Below, piece after piece: positions 46,144 to 57,195 of a stretch of DNA of 64,000 bases. This DNA is from Erythrobacter ramosus (lineage in GTDB: Bacteria > Pseudomonadota > Alphaproteobacteria > Sphingomonadales > Sphingomonadaceae): the NCBI RefSeq assembly GCF_009828055.1, contig NZ_WTYB01000002.1:930001-994000 (forward strand), in the 5' to 3' direction. The first letter of the stretch is position 1. Each line of letters starts with the position of its first letter. The notes beneath the pieces are model-generated. The model was not told the origin of the DNA and did no database searches. It saw only the letters and a list, made by a program, of their open reading frames with translations. The translations under genes and the position numbers were made by a program.

Positions 46144-46920
46144 CTAACCCCCATCAGCCTGTTCCGGTTCCTCACCCACAATCAGCGCCTGCGCTCCGGG
46201 ATCGCCGAGCCACCGCGCCCGCACTCCCCATCCTTGCGCAATCACCTGCGGCGCCAATGCGATGTTCGGCGGGCCGTCTGCGATCAGGTGCCCGTCCTTC
46301 ATCACCAACACCCGGTCGGCATGGTTCATCGCCAGCCCGAGATCGTGGAGCACTACCACCACACCCTGCGCAGCCCCGTTCTCTGGCCGCGCGCAGGCCT
46401 TGAGGTGGGCGATCAGGCTGAGCTGATGCGCCAGATCAAGCGCGGCGAGCGGCTCGTCAGCGAGAATCCAGCGCGGCTCTCCGGCCAGCACGCGCGCGAG
46501 CAGCACCCGTGCGCGCTCTCCGCCTGAAAGCTGGCTGACGGGACGATGGCGCAGGGGCTCGAGATCGAGCGCGACCAGCGCCGCCTCAATCGCAGCAGTC
46601 CCCCGGTCGCGCCACGGCAGGCGGCCCAGCGCCACCAGCGCCTCGACCGCGACGTCCCACGCGATGTCGGGCGCTTGCGGCAGATAGCCGATGCTCTGCG
46701 CCCGGACGCGCGGATGCAGGCGGGCGAGGATTTCGCCATCCAGCGTGACGCTGCCCGATGCTGGCGCGAGCAATCCGGCAAGCCCCAGCAGCAGCGATGA
46801 TTTGCCTGCGCCATTGGGGCCAACGATAGCGGTGATGGTGCCGGGCTTGAGCGCGGCGGACAGGCCCGTCACGACCTCGCGCCCGCCGCGCATCAGCGCG
46901 AGGTTGTCTGCCGCCAGCAT
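46144..46920 (-). CDS. ABC transporter ATP-binding protein (BtuD/FecE-like)
   Basis: A 258-residue ATPase. Walker A is GPNGAGKSSLLLG, the signature is LSGGERARVLLARV, and Walker B is WILADEPLAALD, with the switch His in VVLHDLG. It belongs to the cobalamin/siderophore/haem import subfamily. It is the third gene of an operon with a FecCD-type permease (46921) and a binding protein (47916); its ATG directly abuts the permease stop. It powers the uptake system at the inner-membrane face. Confidence 0.9.
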   Translation of the reverse strand: MLAADNLALMRGGREVVTGLSAALKPGTITAIVGPNGAGKSSLLLGLAGLLAPASGSVTLDGEILARLHPRVRAQSIGYLPQAPDIAWDVAVEALVALGRLPWRDRGTAAIEAALVALDLEPLRHRPVSQLSGGERARVLLARVLAGEPRWILADEPLAALDLAHQLSLIAHLKACARPENGAAQGVVVVLHDLGLAMNHADRVLVMKDGHLIADGPPNIALAPQVIAQGWGVRARWLGDPGAQALIVGEEPEQADGG

Positions 46921-47919
46921 CTACAGCCGCCCTTGCCGCATACGCAGTAGCAGCCAGCCGAAGAACGGCGCGCCGATCAGCGACAGCGCGATGCCGAGCC
47001 GCAGCTCCGTCACCAGCGGCAGGACCCGCACCACGCTGTCGGCGGCCAGCACCAGACAGGCACCCGCAAGCGCGCTTGGGAGGATCAGGCTTGATGGCAG
47101 GCGATTGGTGAAGGGGCGCACCAGATGCGGCACCACTAGGCCGACAAAGCCGATGATCCCGGCCACCGCCACCCCCGCACCCACGGTCAGCCCGATGCCG
47201 ACCACCAGCAGCGCCAGCAGTCGGCGCGGCTCTATACCCATCGAACGCGCCGCCTCCTCGCCCAGCGTCAGCGCGTCGAGGCTGCGCGCGGCGAGCGCCA
47301 GCACCGCGATCCCGGCGGCGGTGAGCGGCGCGGCAATCGCGACTTCCCGCCACGACCGGTCGGTCAGTGCGCCGTTGAGCCACATGACGATCTCGCTCAG
47401 GGCAAAGGGATTGGGGGCGAGTGTGATCGCCAGCGCAGTCAAAGCGCCCGCAAGGCTCGCCAGCATCAGACCCGCCAGTGTGAACAGCGCGATGCCGCCG
47501 CCCGCCCCGCCTGCAGCGTCCGACGATGTGCGCCCGGCGATCAGCGCGAGCAGCGCCATGCCGAGGCCCGCTCCGGCCAGAGCCATCAGCGGCAGGCTCC
47601 ACGGGGCCCATGCGGGCGGGATCGCCGCGCTGAACCAGAAGCTTGCCACCGCGCCGAGAGCGGCCATCGGGGCAATGCCGAACAGGCCGGGATCGGCGAG
47701 CGGGTTGCGCAGATAGCCTTGCATGGCCGCTCCCGCCGCACCGAGGCCCGCGCCGATGGTGATCGCCAGCACCGCGCGCGGCAGGCGCAGTTCGGCAAGG
47801 ATCAGCAGCGTGTTGCCGGGGCCGAAATCGGCGGGCGCAATCCACACTCGCCCGGCCAGCAGCGACAGGGGCACCAGCACCGCGAGCAACACCGCGAAGA
47901 TCAGGCTCGCACGGTTCAT
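46921..47919 (-). CDS. FecCD/BtuC-family ABC transporter permease
   Basis: A 332-residue integral membrane protein with about ten helices. FecCD family motifs include ELRLPRAVLAITIGAGLGAAGAAMQG near the N-terminus, GEEAARSMGIE and GIIGFVGLVVPHLVRP. This last motif and the coupling-helix region contact the ATPase. The start at 47919 overlaps the binding-protein stop by 4 nt. Cobalamin or a ferric siderophore is the likely cargo; the binding protein suggests the BtuF side. Confidence 0.91.
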   Translation of the reverse strand: MNRASLIFAVLLAVLVPLSLLAGRVWIAPADFGPGNTLLILAELRLPRAVLAITIGAGLGAAGAAMQGYLRNPLADPGLFGIAPMAALGAVASFWFSAAIPPAWAPWSLPLMALAGAGLGMALLALIAGRTSSDAAGGAGGGIALFTLAGLMLASLAGALTALAITLAPNPFALSEIVMWLNGALTDRSWREVAIAAPLTAAGIAVLALAARSLDALTLGEEAARSMGIEPRRLLALLVVGIGLTVGAGVAVAGIIGFVGLVVPHLVRPFTNRLPSSLILPSALAGACLVLAADSVVRVLPLVTELRLGIALSLIGAPFFGWLLLRMRQGRL

Positions 47920-48758
47920 GGGCGGCGCTCCGCCTCAGCCCGGATCGCGCGCAGCCGTTCGCGCGCCTTGGGTATGGTCGGCCCGCCGCAATAGATCAGC
48001 GAGGGGTTGAAGTCGGCGATCAGCATCCGCTTGTATTGCCCTTCCAGCAACGGATGACGCTGGCCCGGCGCATCGCCTGCGATCAGCAGCATGCGGGGCG
48101 GATCGCTGAGCACCCGCTCAAGGCTGACCCGGTCCGCCTGCCCCAATCCGCGCGCGGCGGCGTGGCTGGTGAAGCCCTCTTGGCGGAGCAATTCGACGAT
48201 CAGCGTCTGCTCGCCCGCGACAATCTCGCCCTCCTGCCACAGCAGCGCATCGATCGGTGCGCCGGTTTGCGGCGGGGGAGCGGCGATGCGGGCGGCGAGC
48301 GCCTCGCCGTTTCCGGCACGGCCCGCGAGCGCGGCAACTTCGCGCACCTGCGCCACGCTTTCGGCAACGGTGACGGGGCTGCCAAAGGTCGCGACCGTGA
48401 GGCCCGCACGCTCCAACGCCGAGCGGGTCGGCTGCGGCAGGAAAGTCGAGGCGAGCACCAGATCGGGCTGGAGCGCAATCACCTCCTCCGCCGTCCCACC
48501 GGTGGACCCATAGCTTTGCGCTACGCCCGCCGGGATCGAACTCCCACCCGGATCGCGGCTGTAATGCGATAGGGCTAGCACCTGCTCCGGCCCCGCAATC
48601 TCGACCAGAATTGCGTCAAGGCAGGGGTTGAGGCTGACGATTGTAGGGGTATCCGATTGCGGCCTCGCCACGGGAGCATCGGGCGCGCAGGACGACAGCA
48701 GCAGCGCCGCCGCCAGCACCGCCAATCTCCCGTTCAAGCTGATGCGATCCCGCGCCAT
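47916..48758 (-). CDS. Periplasmic substrate-binding lipoprotein, BtuF/FhuD-like
   Basis: A 280-residue helical-backbone metal receptor. The signal peptide ends in a lipobox (LLLSSCAPD), so Cys25 may be lipidated. The family start VSLNPCLDAILVEIAGPEQVLALSHYS is typical of cobalamin-type receptors, and YGSTGGTAEEVIALQPDLVLAS is the usual inter-strand motif. The end is ISLIYCGGPTIPKARERL-like. It begins the btuFCD-like operon. Vitamin B12 is the best guess; haem or siderophore cannot be excluded, since no TonB receptor is alongside. Confidence 0.82.
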   Translation of the reverse strand: MARDRISLNGRLAVLAAALLLSSCAPDAPVARPQSDTPTIVSLNPCLDAILVEIAGPEQVLALSHYSRDPGGSSIPAGVAQSYGSTGGTAEEVIALQPDLVLASTFLPQPTRSALERAGLTVATFGSPVTVAESVAQVREVAALAGRAGNGEALAARIAAPPPQTGAPIDALLWQEGEIVAGEQTLIVELLRQEGFTSHAAARGLGQADRVSLERVLSDPPRMLLIAGDAPGQRHPLLEGQYKRMLIADFNPSLIYCGGPTIPKARERLRAIRAEAERRP

Positions 48759-48895
48759 ATCCGGCCCCGGCGATAGGGCGGCGCGCTCGCTGGTGCAACG
48801 AGTTAAGGTGCTGTGCCCACCTGTCCGGAAACGGGACGCAGGCGTCCGCCGCCCTCGCCGTTGCCGCGCCGCGCGCGTAAGGCCTCGAACACCTT

Positions 48896-50050
48896 ATGGC
48901 TTCTGCACGCACCTCCTTTCCCTTCAAGGCCTCAGCCAGCCACGGATGGACGCTGCCCGTCGCTACTCTCCCCCGCAAAGCCTGGCGCAAGCGCCTCGCG
49001 GTGCTGTTTGCCGCGATCGCCGTGCCCGCGATGGCCGCATCCGGCGGCGTAGGCACTCTGCCGGGCAATGCGATCGAAAGCACTGCCGCACTCGCCACCC
49101 GTCAGGCCGCCGAGGCTGCCCTGCCGTTTGAGCGTCCGGGGATGAGCTTTCCGGGCTCTGCCTTCTTTTACATGGCCGATCCGGCGGGAACCGCGCTGGT
49201 CGCGCTGCCCACCGCCGATCCGCTCGCTTCGGGCGCGGAAAGCGGGCGCGAGCTGGGCGCGCTGATCGATGTCGGCGCGGCGGCGCGGCCGTTCTATTCG
49301 CCCGGCACCGGCATCACCCACGCCCGCGCAGCCGAATGCCTCGCGCAGGCAATCTGGTACGAAGCCGCCAGCGAGAGCGAGGCGGGCCAGCGCGCCGTGG
49401 CGCAGGTGGTGCTGAACCGCGTCGCTCACCCCTCGTGGCCCTCCAGCGTGTGCGGCGTGGTCTATCAAGGCTCGGAACGCTCGACCGGGTGCCAGTTCAC
49501 CTTCACCTGCGACGGTAGCTTGGCGCGGCGTCCCTCGGGCGTCAGCTGGGCACGCGCGCAGCGGATCGCGTCCGAAGCGCTGGGCGGCAGCGTCTATGCG
49601 CCGGTCGGGCTGGCGACGCATTATCACACGCTCTGGGTCAATCCCTACTGGGCCAGCACACTCGACCATATTGGCAGCATCGGCGCGCACCGGTTCTACC
49701 GCAATCGCGGCGCTGGCGGGCAGGCTGCGGCGTTCAGCAACGCCTATGCGGGTCTTGAGCCGGTGGTGAGCGGGCGCACGACCGCCGTCCCGGTCACTGC
49801 GTTCGCGCCGGTCACAGCCACGCCGGGCCGTCCGGTGATCGCCTACGAACTCGACCCCGTCCCGGTCCGCCAGCAGGCCGCACGCGGCGGCGCTGCCAAG
49901 GCTGATGCCGCCCCGCTTCCCCCCTCTGTGCCGAGCGAAGCCTATACCGGCACCGGCACGGTCAAGGCCGAATATGCCCGCGCCGGACAGTGGAAAGCCC
50001 AGCCAGGCGCGGCGCCCTCTGCGGGTCAGGCACCGGCCGCCAAGGACTAG
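48896..50050 (+). CDS. SleB-type cell wall hydrolase
   Basis: A 384-residue exported protein. An uncommonly long N-terminal basic region (KAWRKRLAVLFAAIAVPAMA) serves as signal peptide. The hydrolase domain (about 140-260) has ECLAQAIWYEAASESEAGQRAVAQVVLNRV with the catalytic Glu in WYEA, then CGVVYQGSE, TFTCDGSLARRP and ATHYHTLWVNPYW. The C-terminal third is Ala/Pro/Gln-rich and disordered. The family (Hydrolase_2) includes germination lytic enzymes; in alphaproteobacteria it acts in peptidoglycan turnover. It is divergent from the ABC operon. Confidence 0.87.
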   Translation: MASARTSFPFKASASHGWTLPVATLPRKAWRKRLAVLFAAIAVPAMAASGGVGTLPGNAIESTAALATRQAAEAALPFERPGMSFPGSAFFYMADPAGTALVALPTADPLASGAESGRELGALIDVGAAARPFYSPGTGITHARAAECLAQAIWYEAASESEAGQRAVAQVVLNRVAHPSWPSSVCGVVYQGSERSTGCQFTFTCDGSLARRPSGVSWARAQRIASEALGGSVYAPVGLATHYHTLWVNPYWASTLDHIGSIGAHRFYRNRGAGGQAAAFSNAYAGLEPVVSGRTTAVPVTAFAPVTATPGRPVIAYELDPVPVRQQAARGGAAKADAAPLPPSVPSEAYTGTGTVKAEYARAGQWKAQPGAAPSAGQAPAAKD

Positions 50051-50195
50051 GCGCAAGCCTACGCGCTGGCCCGAAACAGGGTTAAGCTGTTCTCAACCCT
50101 GTTATCACACCAAGCCTTAGCGGCGGATCGCTAAAGCGTTCGGGAACGCCGCGCACCTGATGACGCGGCGACGATAACGGGAATTGCCGCGCTTC

Positions 50196-50537
50196 ATGTC
50201 TGTTCGCTTTGCTTCTACCAATCACCCGGTCCGCCGTCTCGGCTGGCGCGCTGCGGGGCGCGGACTGCTGGCTCCGGCGCTGGCGCGGGCGGCCAATGAT
50301 AACCGTCGGCTCGGGGCAGACGGTGTGGCAGAGCCCGCCCCGTTTGACCCGCTCCTGACTGAAGCGCTGCGGCATTTTGCCGCCCACGGTCTCGCCTCAG
50401 CCGAAGCCGCCGTGGATGCCGCTGCCGATGCGGCTAAGCGCGGGGATGCCGATGCCCAGGATCACTGGCTCGCGATCACGCGGATGTTCGACCGCCGCCT
50501 CGCCGCGCGAGCAGGCAGGGAGCTTATTCCCGCCTGA
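50196..50537 (+). CDS. Small hypothetical protein, 113 residues
   Basis: The ATG at 50196 gives MSVRFASTNHPVRRLGWR; an in-frame TTG lies four codons upstream (50184). The N-terminus is basic and the segment LARAANDNRR is a recurring feature of small proteins in Sphingomonadales. The C-terminal half is helical and Ala-rich (AEAAVDAAADAAKRGD) and ends HWLAITRMFDRRLA. There are no cysteines or membrane segments. Function unknown. It is preceded by a 145-bp gap and followed by 248 bp containing the mdh promoter. Confidence 0.65.
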   Translation: MSVRFASTNHPVRRLGWRAAGRGLLAPALARAANDNRRLGADGVAEPAPFDPLLTEALRHFAAHGLASAEAAVDAAADAAKRGDADAQDHWLAITRMFDRRLAARAGRELIPA

Positions 50538-50767
50538 ACAGCGCCCTGCCCTTACGGCACCTGCGCTAAGGGGTTCCCCCGATCGGCTGACCCGCCGCAT
50601 TAATGCAATTGCGAACTGTTTGCAAAGATAGTTGCCGCATCCGACCTTTTGACGGTTGCAATCCCATTTTGAGCGGCCTACCGCCCGGTTTGTAACGGGT
50701 GCCATGCCGCTTGGGACGGGGGTTGGCGCCAGCATTCTGTGCGCGTTTTTGTCGTCCCGATGAATAA

Positions 50768-51747
<980 letters not shown>

Positions 51748-51748
<1 letters not shown>

Positions 51749-52029
51749 TGGACAACTTCGTCCCCGGTCTAATTTCGGGCCTGTTCGGGCTAGCAATCTA
51801 CATCGGCCTGGTGTTCTGGGCCGGTCGAAAACGTTGGTGGTGGCTTGCCTTGTTGGTCAGCCTTCCGGCAATCATGGCGGGCATGATGTCGGCCTTCATC
51901 ATCGACATGTCGCGGTCGAGCAATCCACTCTTCCAGAATTTCGGGTGGCTTGTTCTAGGCCAACTCACGATTGGAATTGTCACTTATCTTGCGGGCCGTA
52001 TCGGCTCACGTCCCGCCACCGAGAAGTAG
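51748..52029 (+). CDS. Small membrane protein between mdh and sucD
   Basis: Starts at ATG 51748, which shares its A with the mdh stop (TGATG), so it is translationally coupled. The 93-residue product has three hydrophobic segments (LISGLFGLAIYIGLVFWAG, WWLALLVSLPAIMAGMM and LVLGQLTIGIVTYLAG). Its position, inside a TCA operon where sucC might be expected, is notable. The function is unknown; coding is supported by the overlap and by the 12-bp gap to sucD with an AGAAGGATAAAAG RBS. Confidence 0.75.
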
Positions 52030-52041
52030 AAGGATAAAAGA

Positions 52042-52932
52042 ATGTCCATCCTCGTAAACAAAGACACCAAGGTCATCACCCAAGGCATGACTGGCAACAC
52101 CGGCACCTTCCACACCCAGGCCGCGCTCGATTACGGGACGCAGATGGTTGGCGGCGTGACCCCCGGCAAGGGCGGTACCACCCATATCGGCCTGCCGCAG
52201 TTCAACACCGTGCGCGAAGCCAAGGCGGCGACCGGCGCGACCGCCTCGTGCATCTACGTGCCGCCGCCGTTCGCCGCTGACGCGATCTGCGAAGCCATCG
52301 ATGCCGAGATCGAGCTGATCATTTGCATCACCGAAGGCATCCCGGTGCTCGACATGGTCCGCGCGAAGCGCGCGCTGTCGGGTTCCAAGTCGCGCCTCAT
52401 CGGCCCCAACTGCCCCGGTGTGCTGACGCCGAATGAGTGCAAGATCGGTATCATGCCGGCCAACATCTTCAAGAAGGGCTCGGTCGGCATCGTCAGCCGC
52501 TCGGGCACGCTCACCTATGAAGCCGTGCACCAGACCACCATGGCGGGCCTCGGCCAGACCACTGCGGTCGGCATCGGCGGCGATCCGGTCAACGGCACCA
52601 ACTTCATCGACGTGCTCGACCTGTTCCTCGACGATCCGGAGACCGAGTCCATCATCATGATCGGCGAAATCGGCGGCTCGGCCGAAGAAGAAGCCGCTGC
52701 CTTCATCAAGGCTGAACGCGCCAAGGGCCGCGCCAAGCCGATGGTCGGCTTCATCGCCGGGCGCACCGCCCCTCCGGGCCGCCGCATGGGCCACGCGGGC
52801 GCCATCGTCAGCGGTGGTCAGGGCGGCGCGGACGACAAGATCGCGGCGATGGAAGATGCGGGCATCCGCGTCTCGCCCTCGCCTTCGCTGCTGGGGGAAA
52901 CCCTCGCCGCGATGCTGAAAGAGCTGGCGTAA
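52042..52932 (+). CDS. sucD: Succinyl-CoA synthetase subunit alpha
   Basis: Substrate-level phosphorylation step of the TCA cycle, with SucC as partner. The 296-residue protein starts [21 protein letters not shown] (CoA-binding Rossmann fold), and has [20 protein letters not shown] and [15 protein letters not shown]. The phosphorylated His is in [13 protein letters not shown]. It is complete. The beta subunit gene sucC is not in the operon or elsewhere in the window, so it must lie at another locus. Confidence 0.95.
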   Translation: MSILVNKDTKVITQGMTGNTGTFHTQAALDYGTQMVGGVTPGKGGTTHIGLPQFNTVREAKAATGATASCIYVPPPFAADAICEAIDAEIELIICITEGIPVLDMVRAKRALSGSKSRLIGPNCPGVLTPNECKIGIMPANIFKKGSVGIVSRSGTLTYEAVHQTTMAGLGQTTAVGIGGDPVNGTNFIDVLDLFLDDPETESIIMIGEIGGSAEEEAAAFIKAERAKGRAKPMVGFIAGRTAPPGRRMGHAGAIVSGGQGGADDKIAAMEDAGIRVSPSPSLLGETLAAMLKELA

Positions 52933-52944
52933 GCTTCGAATACC

Positions 52945-52970
52945 GGCCCCTCGCACCCGCGCGGGGGGCC
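52945..52970 (+). other. Intercistronic stem-loop between sucD and sucA
   Basis: GGCCCC (52945-52950) can pair with GGGGCC (52965-52970), followed by ATCCTTCCTC. It lies 12 bp after the sucD stop. It may attenuate readthrough or stabilise the upstream mRNA part; not clearly a terminator. Confidence 0.4.
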
Positions 52971-52995
52971 ATCCTTCCTCCTCCCCAGGAGTCCC

Positions 52996-55794
52996 ATGAT
53001 GGGCAACGAACCGCAGAACTTCATCCCCGCCTTCACCGATCAGGAAGGCCCCCAGCCCGGTCCGTCCTGGGCGAAGCGCGGCTGGCTCGACACGCTGGCC
53101 GATAGCGCGTCCGATCTGACCGCCGCGATGGACCCGACCGAGATGAAGCTCGCGGTCAAGGCTGCGGCGAAGGATGTGGGCAAGGCGATGGACCCCAAGG
53201 CGGTCGAGAAAGCCGCCGCCCTGTCGATTGCGGCGATGACGCTGGTGCGGCTCTATCGTGTGCGCGGCCACATGGCAGCGCAACTCGATCCGCTTGGCCT
53301 GATCGACCGTACCGGCCCGGCGGATCTCACGCTCGAATGGCACGGCCTAGCGGGCAAGGAGAATGAGGACGTCTATGTAGGCGGCGTGCTCGGCATGGAG
53401 TGGACCACGGTGGGCAAGCTCCACCAGCGCCTGCGCGAAGTGTATTGCGGCAAGGTCGGCCTCGAATACATGCACATCGCCGACACCGAGGAACGGCGCT
53501 TCCTTCAGGACAAGTTCGAAAAGCCGGGCGAGACGATCCAGTTCACCCCGGAAGGCAAGAAGGCGATCCTCGCTGCCGTGCTGCGTGGGGAGCAGTACGA
53601 AGAATTCCTCGCCCGCAAATATGTCGGCACCAAGCGCTTCGGGCTCGATGGCGGCGAGTCCATGATCCCCGCGCTGGAAGCCGTTATCAAGCACGGCGGC
53701 AGCGCGGGCGTGCGCGAGATCATCTACGGCATGGCCCACCGCGGCCGGTTGAACGTGCTCGCCAACGTGATGGCCAAGCCTTACCGCGTGATCTTCCATG
53801 AATTTTCGGGCGGCTCGGCCAACCCCGATGATGTCGGCGGTTCAGGCGATGTGAAGTATCACCTCGGCACCTCGACCGACCGCGAGTTTGACGGGATCTC
53901 GGTGCACATGAGCCTTGTGCCCAACCCTTCGCACCTTGAAGCGGTGAACCCCGTGGTGCTCGGCAAGGTCCGCGCGCAGCAGGCGATCCGTGACGATCTG
54001 GCGAAGAAGGAGCAAGTGCTCCCGGTGCTGATCCACGGCGATGCGGCCTTCGCGGGTCAGGGCGTGGTGTGGGAAAGCCTCTCGCTGTCCGGCGTTCCCG
54101 GATATGATACCGGCGGCTGCATCCATTTCATCATCAACAACCAGATCGGCTTCACCACCTCGCCCAAGTTTGCGCGGTCCTCGCCGTATCCGTCAGATGT
54201 GGCCAAGGGCGTCATGGCGCCGATCCTGCACGTCAACGGTGACGATCCCGAAGCGGTGACCTTCGCCTGCAAGCTTGCGGTCGAATACCGCCAGACCTTC
54301 CACCGCGACGTGGTGATCGACATGTGGTGTTACCGCCGCTTCGGCCACAACGAGGGCGACGAGCCCAAGTTCACCCAGCCGCTGATGTACGACAAGATCC
54401 GCGCGCACCCCAAGGTCAGCGTCGCCTATGAAACGCGGCTGGTGCGCGAAGGCGTGGTCGAACCCGGCACGCGTGACCGGATGGCGGGCGAATTCGTCGC
54501 GCTGCTCGAAGAAGAATTCGAGGCCGGCAAGAACTACAAGGCCAACGAGGCCGACTGGTTCGGCGGACGCTGGGCGGGCCTGAACAAGCCCGCCGATCCC
54601 GAAACAGCGCGCCGCTCTGTCGAGACCGCGATCGAGCCCAAGATGCTGGATTCATTGGGCCGCGTGCTCACGGAAGTCCCCGCCGATCTGGACGTTCACA
54701 AGACGCTCGACCGCGTGCTCGCCGCCAAGCGTGAGATGTTCAGCACCGGCGAAGGCTTCGATTGGGCGACGGCTGAGGCGCTCGCATTCGGCAGCCTCGT
54801 GATGGAAGGCTACGGCGTGCGCCTGTCGGGGCAGGACTCCGGCCGCGGCACCTTCTCGCAGCGTCACGCGGTGTGGGTCGATCAGAAGTCGGAACGCAAA
54901 TACGTGCCGCTCAGCACCCTGCCGCACGGCAAGTTCGAAGTGCACGATTCCACCCTGTCGGAATATGGCGTGCTCGGCTTCGAATACGGCTTTGCGATGG
55001 CCGATCCGCGCTCCCTCGTGCTATGGGAAGGCCAGTTCGGCGACTTCGCCAACGGCGCGCAGATCATGATCGACCAGTTCGTCGCCAGTGGTGAGAGCAA
55101 GTGGCTGCGCGCCAACGGCCTCGTGATGCTGCTGCCGCACGGCTATGAAGGGCAAGGGCCAGAACACTCCTCGGCCCGCCTCGAACGCTTCCTCCAGCTG
55201 TGTGCCGACGACAATATGTGCGTCTGCAACGTCACCAGCCCGGCGAACTATTTCCACCTGCTGCGCCGCCAGATGCTCCGCAGCTTCCGCAAGCCGCTGA
55301 TTATCATGAGCCCCAAGTCGCTGCTGCGCCACCCTCTGGCGAAGAGCAGCCGCGCGGAGTTCCTCGGTGATCGCCAGTTCCGGCGGATCCTGTCGGACTC
55401 GACCACGATTGCCGACGAGAAGGTGCGCCGTCTGGTGCTGTGTTCGGGCAAGGTCGCCTATGACCTGATGGAAGCCCGCGATGCGGCCGGGATCGACGAT
55501 GTCTCGATCGTCCGCATCGAACAGCTGTTCCCCTTCCCGGGCGATCCACTGGCGATCCGTATGGCGCGCATGCCGAACCTCAAGGACGTGGTGTGGTGTC
55601 AGGAAGAGCCGCGCAACAACGGCGCATGGTTCTTCGTGAACGAGCGGATCGAGGATTCGCTCACCGCCGCCGGACACACGGGCAAGCGCCCGATCTATGC
55701 GGGCCGCGATGCCTCTGCCTCGCCCGCGACGGGTCTCGCCAGCCGCCACAAGGCCCAGCAGGAAGCGCTGATCGCTGCCGCGCTGGGGCTGTAA
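52996..55794 (+). CDS. sucA: 2-oxoglutarate dehydrogenase E1 component
   Basis: Thiamine-diphosphate decarboxylase of the 2-oxoglutarate dehydrogenase complex, 932 residues. Visible blocks are [62 protein letters not shown] and [10 protein letters not shown]. The ThDP motif is [13 protein letters not shown] through NNQIGFTT, and the C-terminal region has [26 protein letters not shown] and [12 protein letters not shown]. Two ATGs occur in a row (52996, 52999) after AGGAG; the second has the better spacing. sucB follows after 52 bp. Confidence 0.96.
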   Translation: MMGNEPQNFIPAFTDQEGPQPGPSWAKRGWLDTLADSASDLTAAMDPTEMKLAVKAAAKDVGKAMDPKAVEKAAALSIAAMTLVRLYRVRGHMAAQLDPLGLIDRTGPADLTLEWHGLAGKENEDVYVGGVLGMEWTTVGKLHQRLREVYCGKVGLEYMHIADTEERRFLQDKFEKPGETIQFTPEGKKAILAAVLRGEQYEEFLARKYVGTKRFGLDGGESMIPALEAVIKHGGSAGVREIIYGMAHRGRLNVLANVMAKPYRVIFHEFSGGSANPDDVGGSGDVKYHLGTSTDREFDGISVHMSLVPNPSHLEAVNPVVLGKVRAQQAIRDDLAKKEQVLPVLIHGDAAFAGQGVVWESLSLSGVPGYDTGGCIHFIINNQIGFTTSPKFARSSPYPSDVAKGVMAPILHVNGDDPEAVTFACKLAVEYRQTFHRDVVIDMWCYRRFGHNEGDEPKFTQPLMYDKIRAHPKVSVAYETRLVREGVVEPGTRDRMAGEFVALLEEEFEAGKNYKANEADWFGGRWAGLNKPADPETARRSVETAIEPKMLDSLGRVLTEVPADLDVHKTLDRVLAAKREMFSTGEGFDWATAEALAFGSLVMEGYGVRLSGQDSGRGTFSQRHAVWVDQKSERKYVPLSTLPHGKFEVHDSTLSEYGVLGFEYGFAMADPRSLVLWEGQFGDFANGAQIMIDQFVASGESKWLRANGLVMLLPHGYEGQGPEHSSARLERFLQLCADDNMCVCNVTSPANYFHLLRRQMLRSFRKPLIIMSPKSLLRHPLAKSSRAEFLGDRQFRRILSDSTTIADEKVRRLVLCSGKVAYDLMEARDAAGIDDVSIVRIEQLFPFPGDPLAIRMARMPNLKDVVWCQEEPRNNGAWFFVNERIEDSLTAAGHTGKRPIYAGRDASASPATGLASRHKAQQEALIAAALGL

Positions 55795-55846
55795 CGGCCC
55801 GCACCAGTTCACACGATATCGAATCAAGTTTCAGGAACCCACCCCA

Positions 55847-57088
55847 ATGGCCACCGAAATCAAAGTCCCCGCGCTCGGCGAATCCGTCACCGAAGGCACC
55901 ATCGCTGAATGGCTCAAGCAGCCCGGCGAAGCGGTCGCCGCGGACGAGCCGATTTGCAGCCTCGAAACCGATAAGGTCGCGGTCGACGTGCCCTCACCGG
56001 TCGCAGGCATCATGTCCGAACACCGCGTGGCCGTGGGCGACACGGTGGAAGTCGGCGCGGTGATCGCGGTGATTGAAGCGGGCGCGACCGCCACCACCGC
56101 TGCGGCGGTGACGGCTGCCGCCGCGACGGCGCCCAAGGCTGACACTCCCGCTCCGGCGGTCAGCGAGGAAGTGCCGGGCGCGGCGCAGACCATGTCGCCT
56201 GCCGTGCGCCGCGCGGTGCTGGAGCACGGCGTCGATCCCTCGACCATCAAGGGCAGCGGCAAGGACGGCCGCCTCACCAAGGAAGACGTGCTCGCCGCAG
56301 CTGAGGCCAAGGCCAAGGGCACCTCTGCTCCCGCACCTGCGCCCACCCCGGCTCCGGCTCCTGCAGCGCCTGTCTCGACCGGCAACGCCCGCGGCGAGGA
56401 GCGGGTCAAGATGACCAGGATGCGCCAGACCATCGCCAAGCGGTTGAAGAGCGCGCAGGACAATGCCGCCCTGCTCACCACCTTCAACGATGTCGACATG
56501 AGCGCGGTCATGGAAGCGCGCGACAAGTACAAGGACCTGTTCGCCAAGAAGCACGACATCCGTCTGGGCTTCATGGGCTTCTTCGCCAAGGCCGCCTGCC
56601 TTGCGCTGAAGGACGTGCCCGCCGCCAACGCCTATATCGACGGCGACGAGATCATCTATCACGACTACGTGGATATCTCGGTAGCGGTCTCGGCGCCCAA
56701 CGGCCTGGTCGTCCCCGTCATCCGCGATGCCGACAAGAAGGGCTTTGCCCGGATCGAGCAGGACATCGCCGATTTCGGCGCGCGCGCCAAGGCGGGCACG
56801 CTGACGATGGAAGACATGAGCGGCGGGACTTTCACTATCTCCAACGGCGGCGTGTTCGGTTCGCTGATGTCGACCCCGATCATCAACCCGCCGCAGAGCG
56901 CCGTGCTGGGCCTCCACCGCATCGAGGATCGCCCGGTTGTCCGCAACGGCCAGATCGTGATCCGCCCGATGATGTATCTGGCGCTTTCGTATGACCACCG
57001 CCTGATCGACGGGCGCGAGGCTGTGACCGCGCTCAAGATCATCAAGGAAGCGATCGAAGATCCCACCCGGATGCTGATTGATCTTTAA
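55847..57088 (+). CDS. sucB: Dihydrolipoyllysine-residue succinyltransferase (E2)
   Basis: E2 core of the 2-oxoglutarate dehydrogenase complex, 413 residues. The lipoyl domain has its lipoylated Lys in [13 protein letters not shown] (about residue 43). A Pro/Ala linker with [22 protein letters not shown] (E1/E3-binding) follows, then the catalytic domain with [19 protein letters not shown] and the active-site His in [11 protein letters not shown]. The stop is followed by a 107-bp gap holding a palindromic repeat before lpdA. Confidence 0.96.
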   Translation: MATEIKVPALGESVTEGTIAEWLKQPGEAVAADEPICSLETDKVAVDVPSPVAGIMSEHRVAVGDTVEVGAVIAVIEAGATATTAAAVTAAAATAPKADTPAPAVSEEVPGAAQTMSPAVRRAVLEHGVDPSTIKGSGKDGRLTKEDVLAAAEAKAKGTSAPAPAPTPAPAPAAPVSTGNARGEERVKMTRMRQTIAKRLKSAQDNAALLTTFNDVDMSAVMEARDKYKDLFAKKHDIRLGFMGFFAKAACLALKDVPAANAYIDGDEIIYHDYVDISVAVSAPNGLVVPVIRDADKKGFARIEQDIADFGARAKAGTLTMEDMSGGTFTISNGGVFGSLMSTPIINPPQSAVLGLHRIEDRPVVRNGQIVIRPMMYLALSYDHRLIDGREAVTALKIIKEAIEDPTRMLIDL

Positions 57089-57108
57089 GTTTACGCACTC
57101 CCGCGTCA

Positions 57109-57180
57109 CCCCAGCGAAAGCTGGGGCCTAGGGTGGCACATCTTGCCCCCTGAGGCCTGAGACCCCAGCTTGTCCTGGGG
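57109..57180 (+). repeat. Paired palindromic repeat between sucB and lpdA
   Basis: CCCCAGC-GAAA-GCTGGGG (57109-57126) is followed by a second hairpin, CCCCAG (57163-57168) with CTGGGG (57175-57180). The preceding GTCAC and following GACGG add to the outer stem. Elements of this sort are widely dispersed in intergenic DNA of Sphingomonadales. In an operon it would shape mRNA between E2 and E3 genes. Confidence 0.75.
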
Positions 57181-57195
57181 CGACGGAGAAGAAGA

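Noticed and set aside
48759..48895. Cobalamin riboswitch upstream of the BtuFCD-like operon
   Set aside because: The short leader does not show the B12-box or the conserved core elements.
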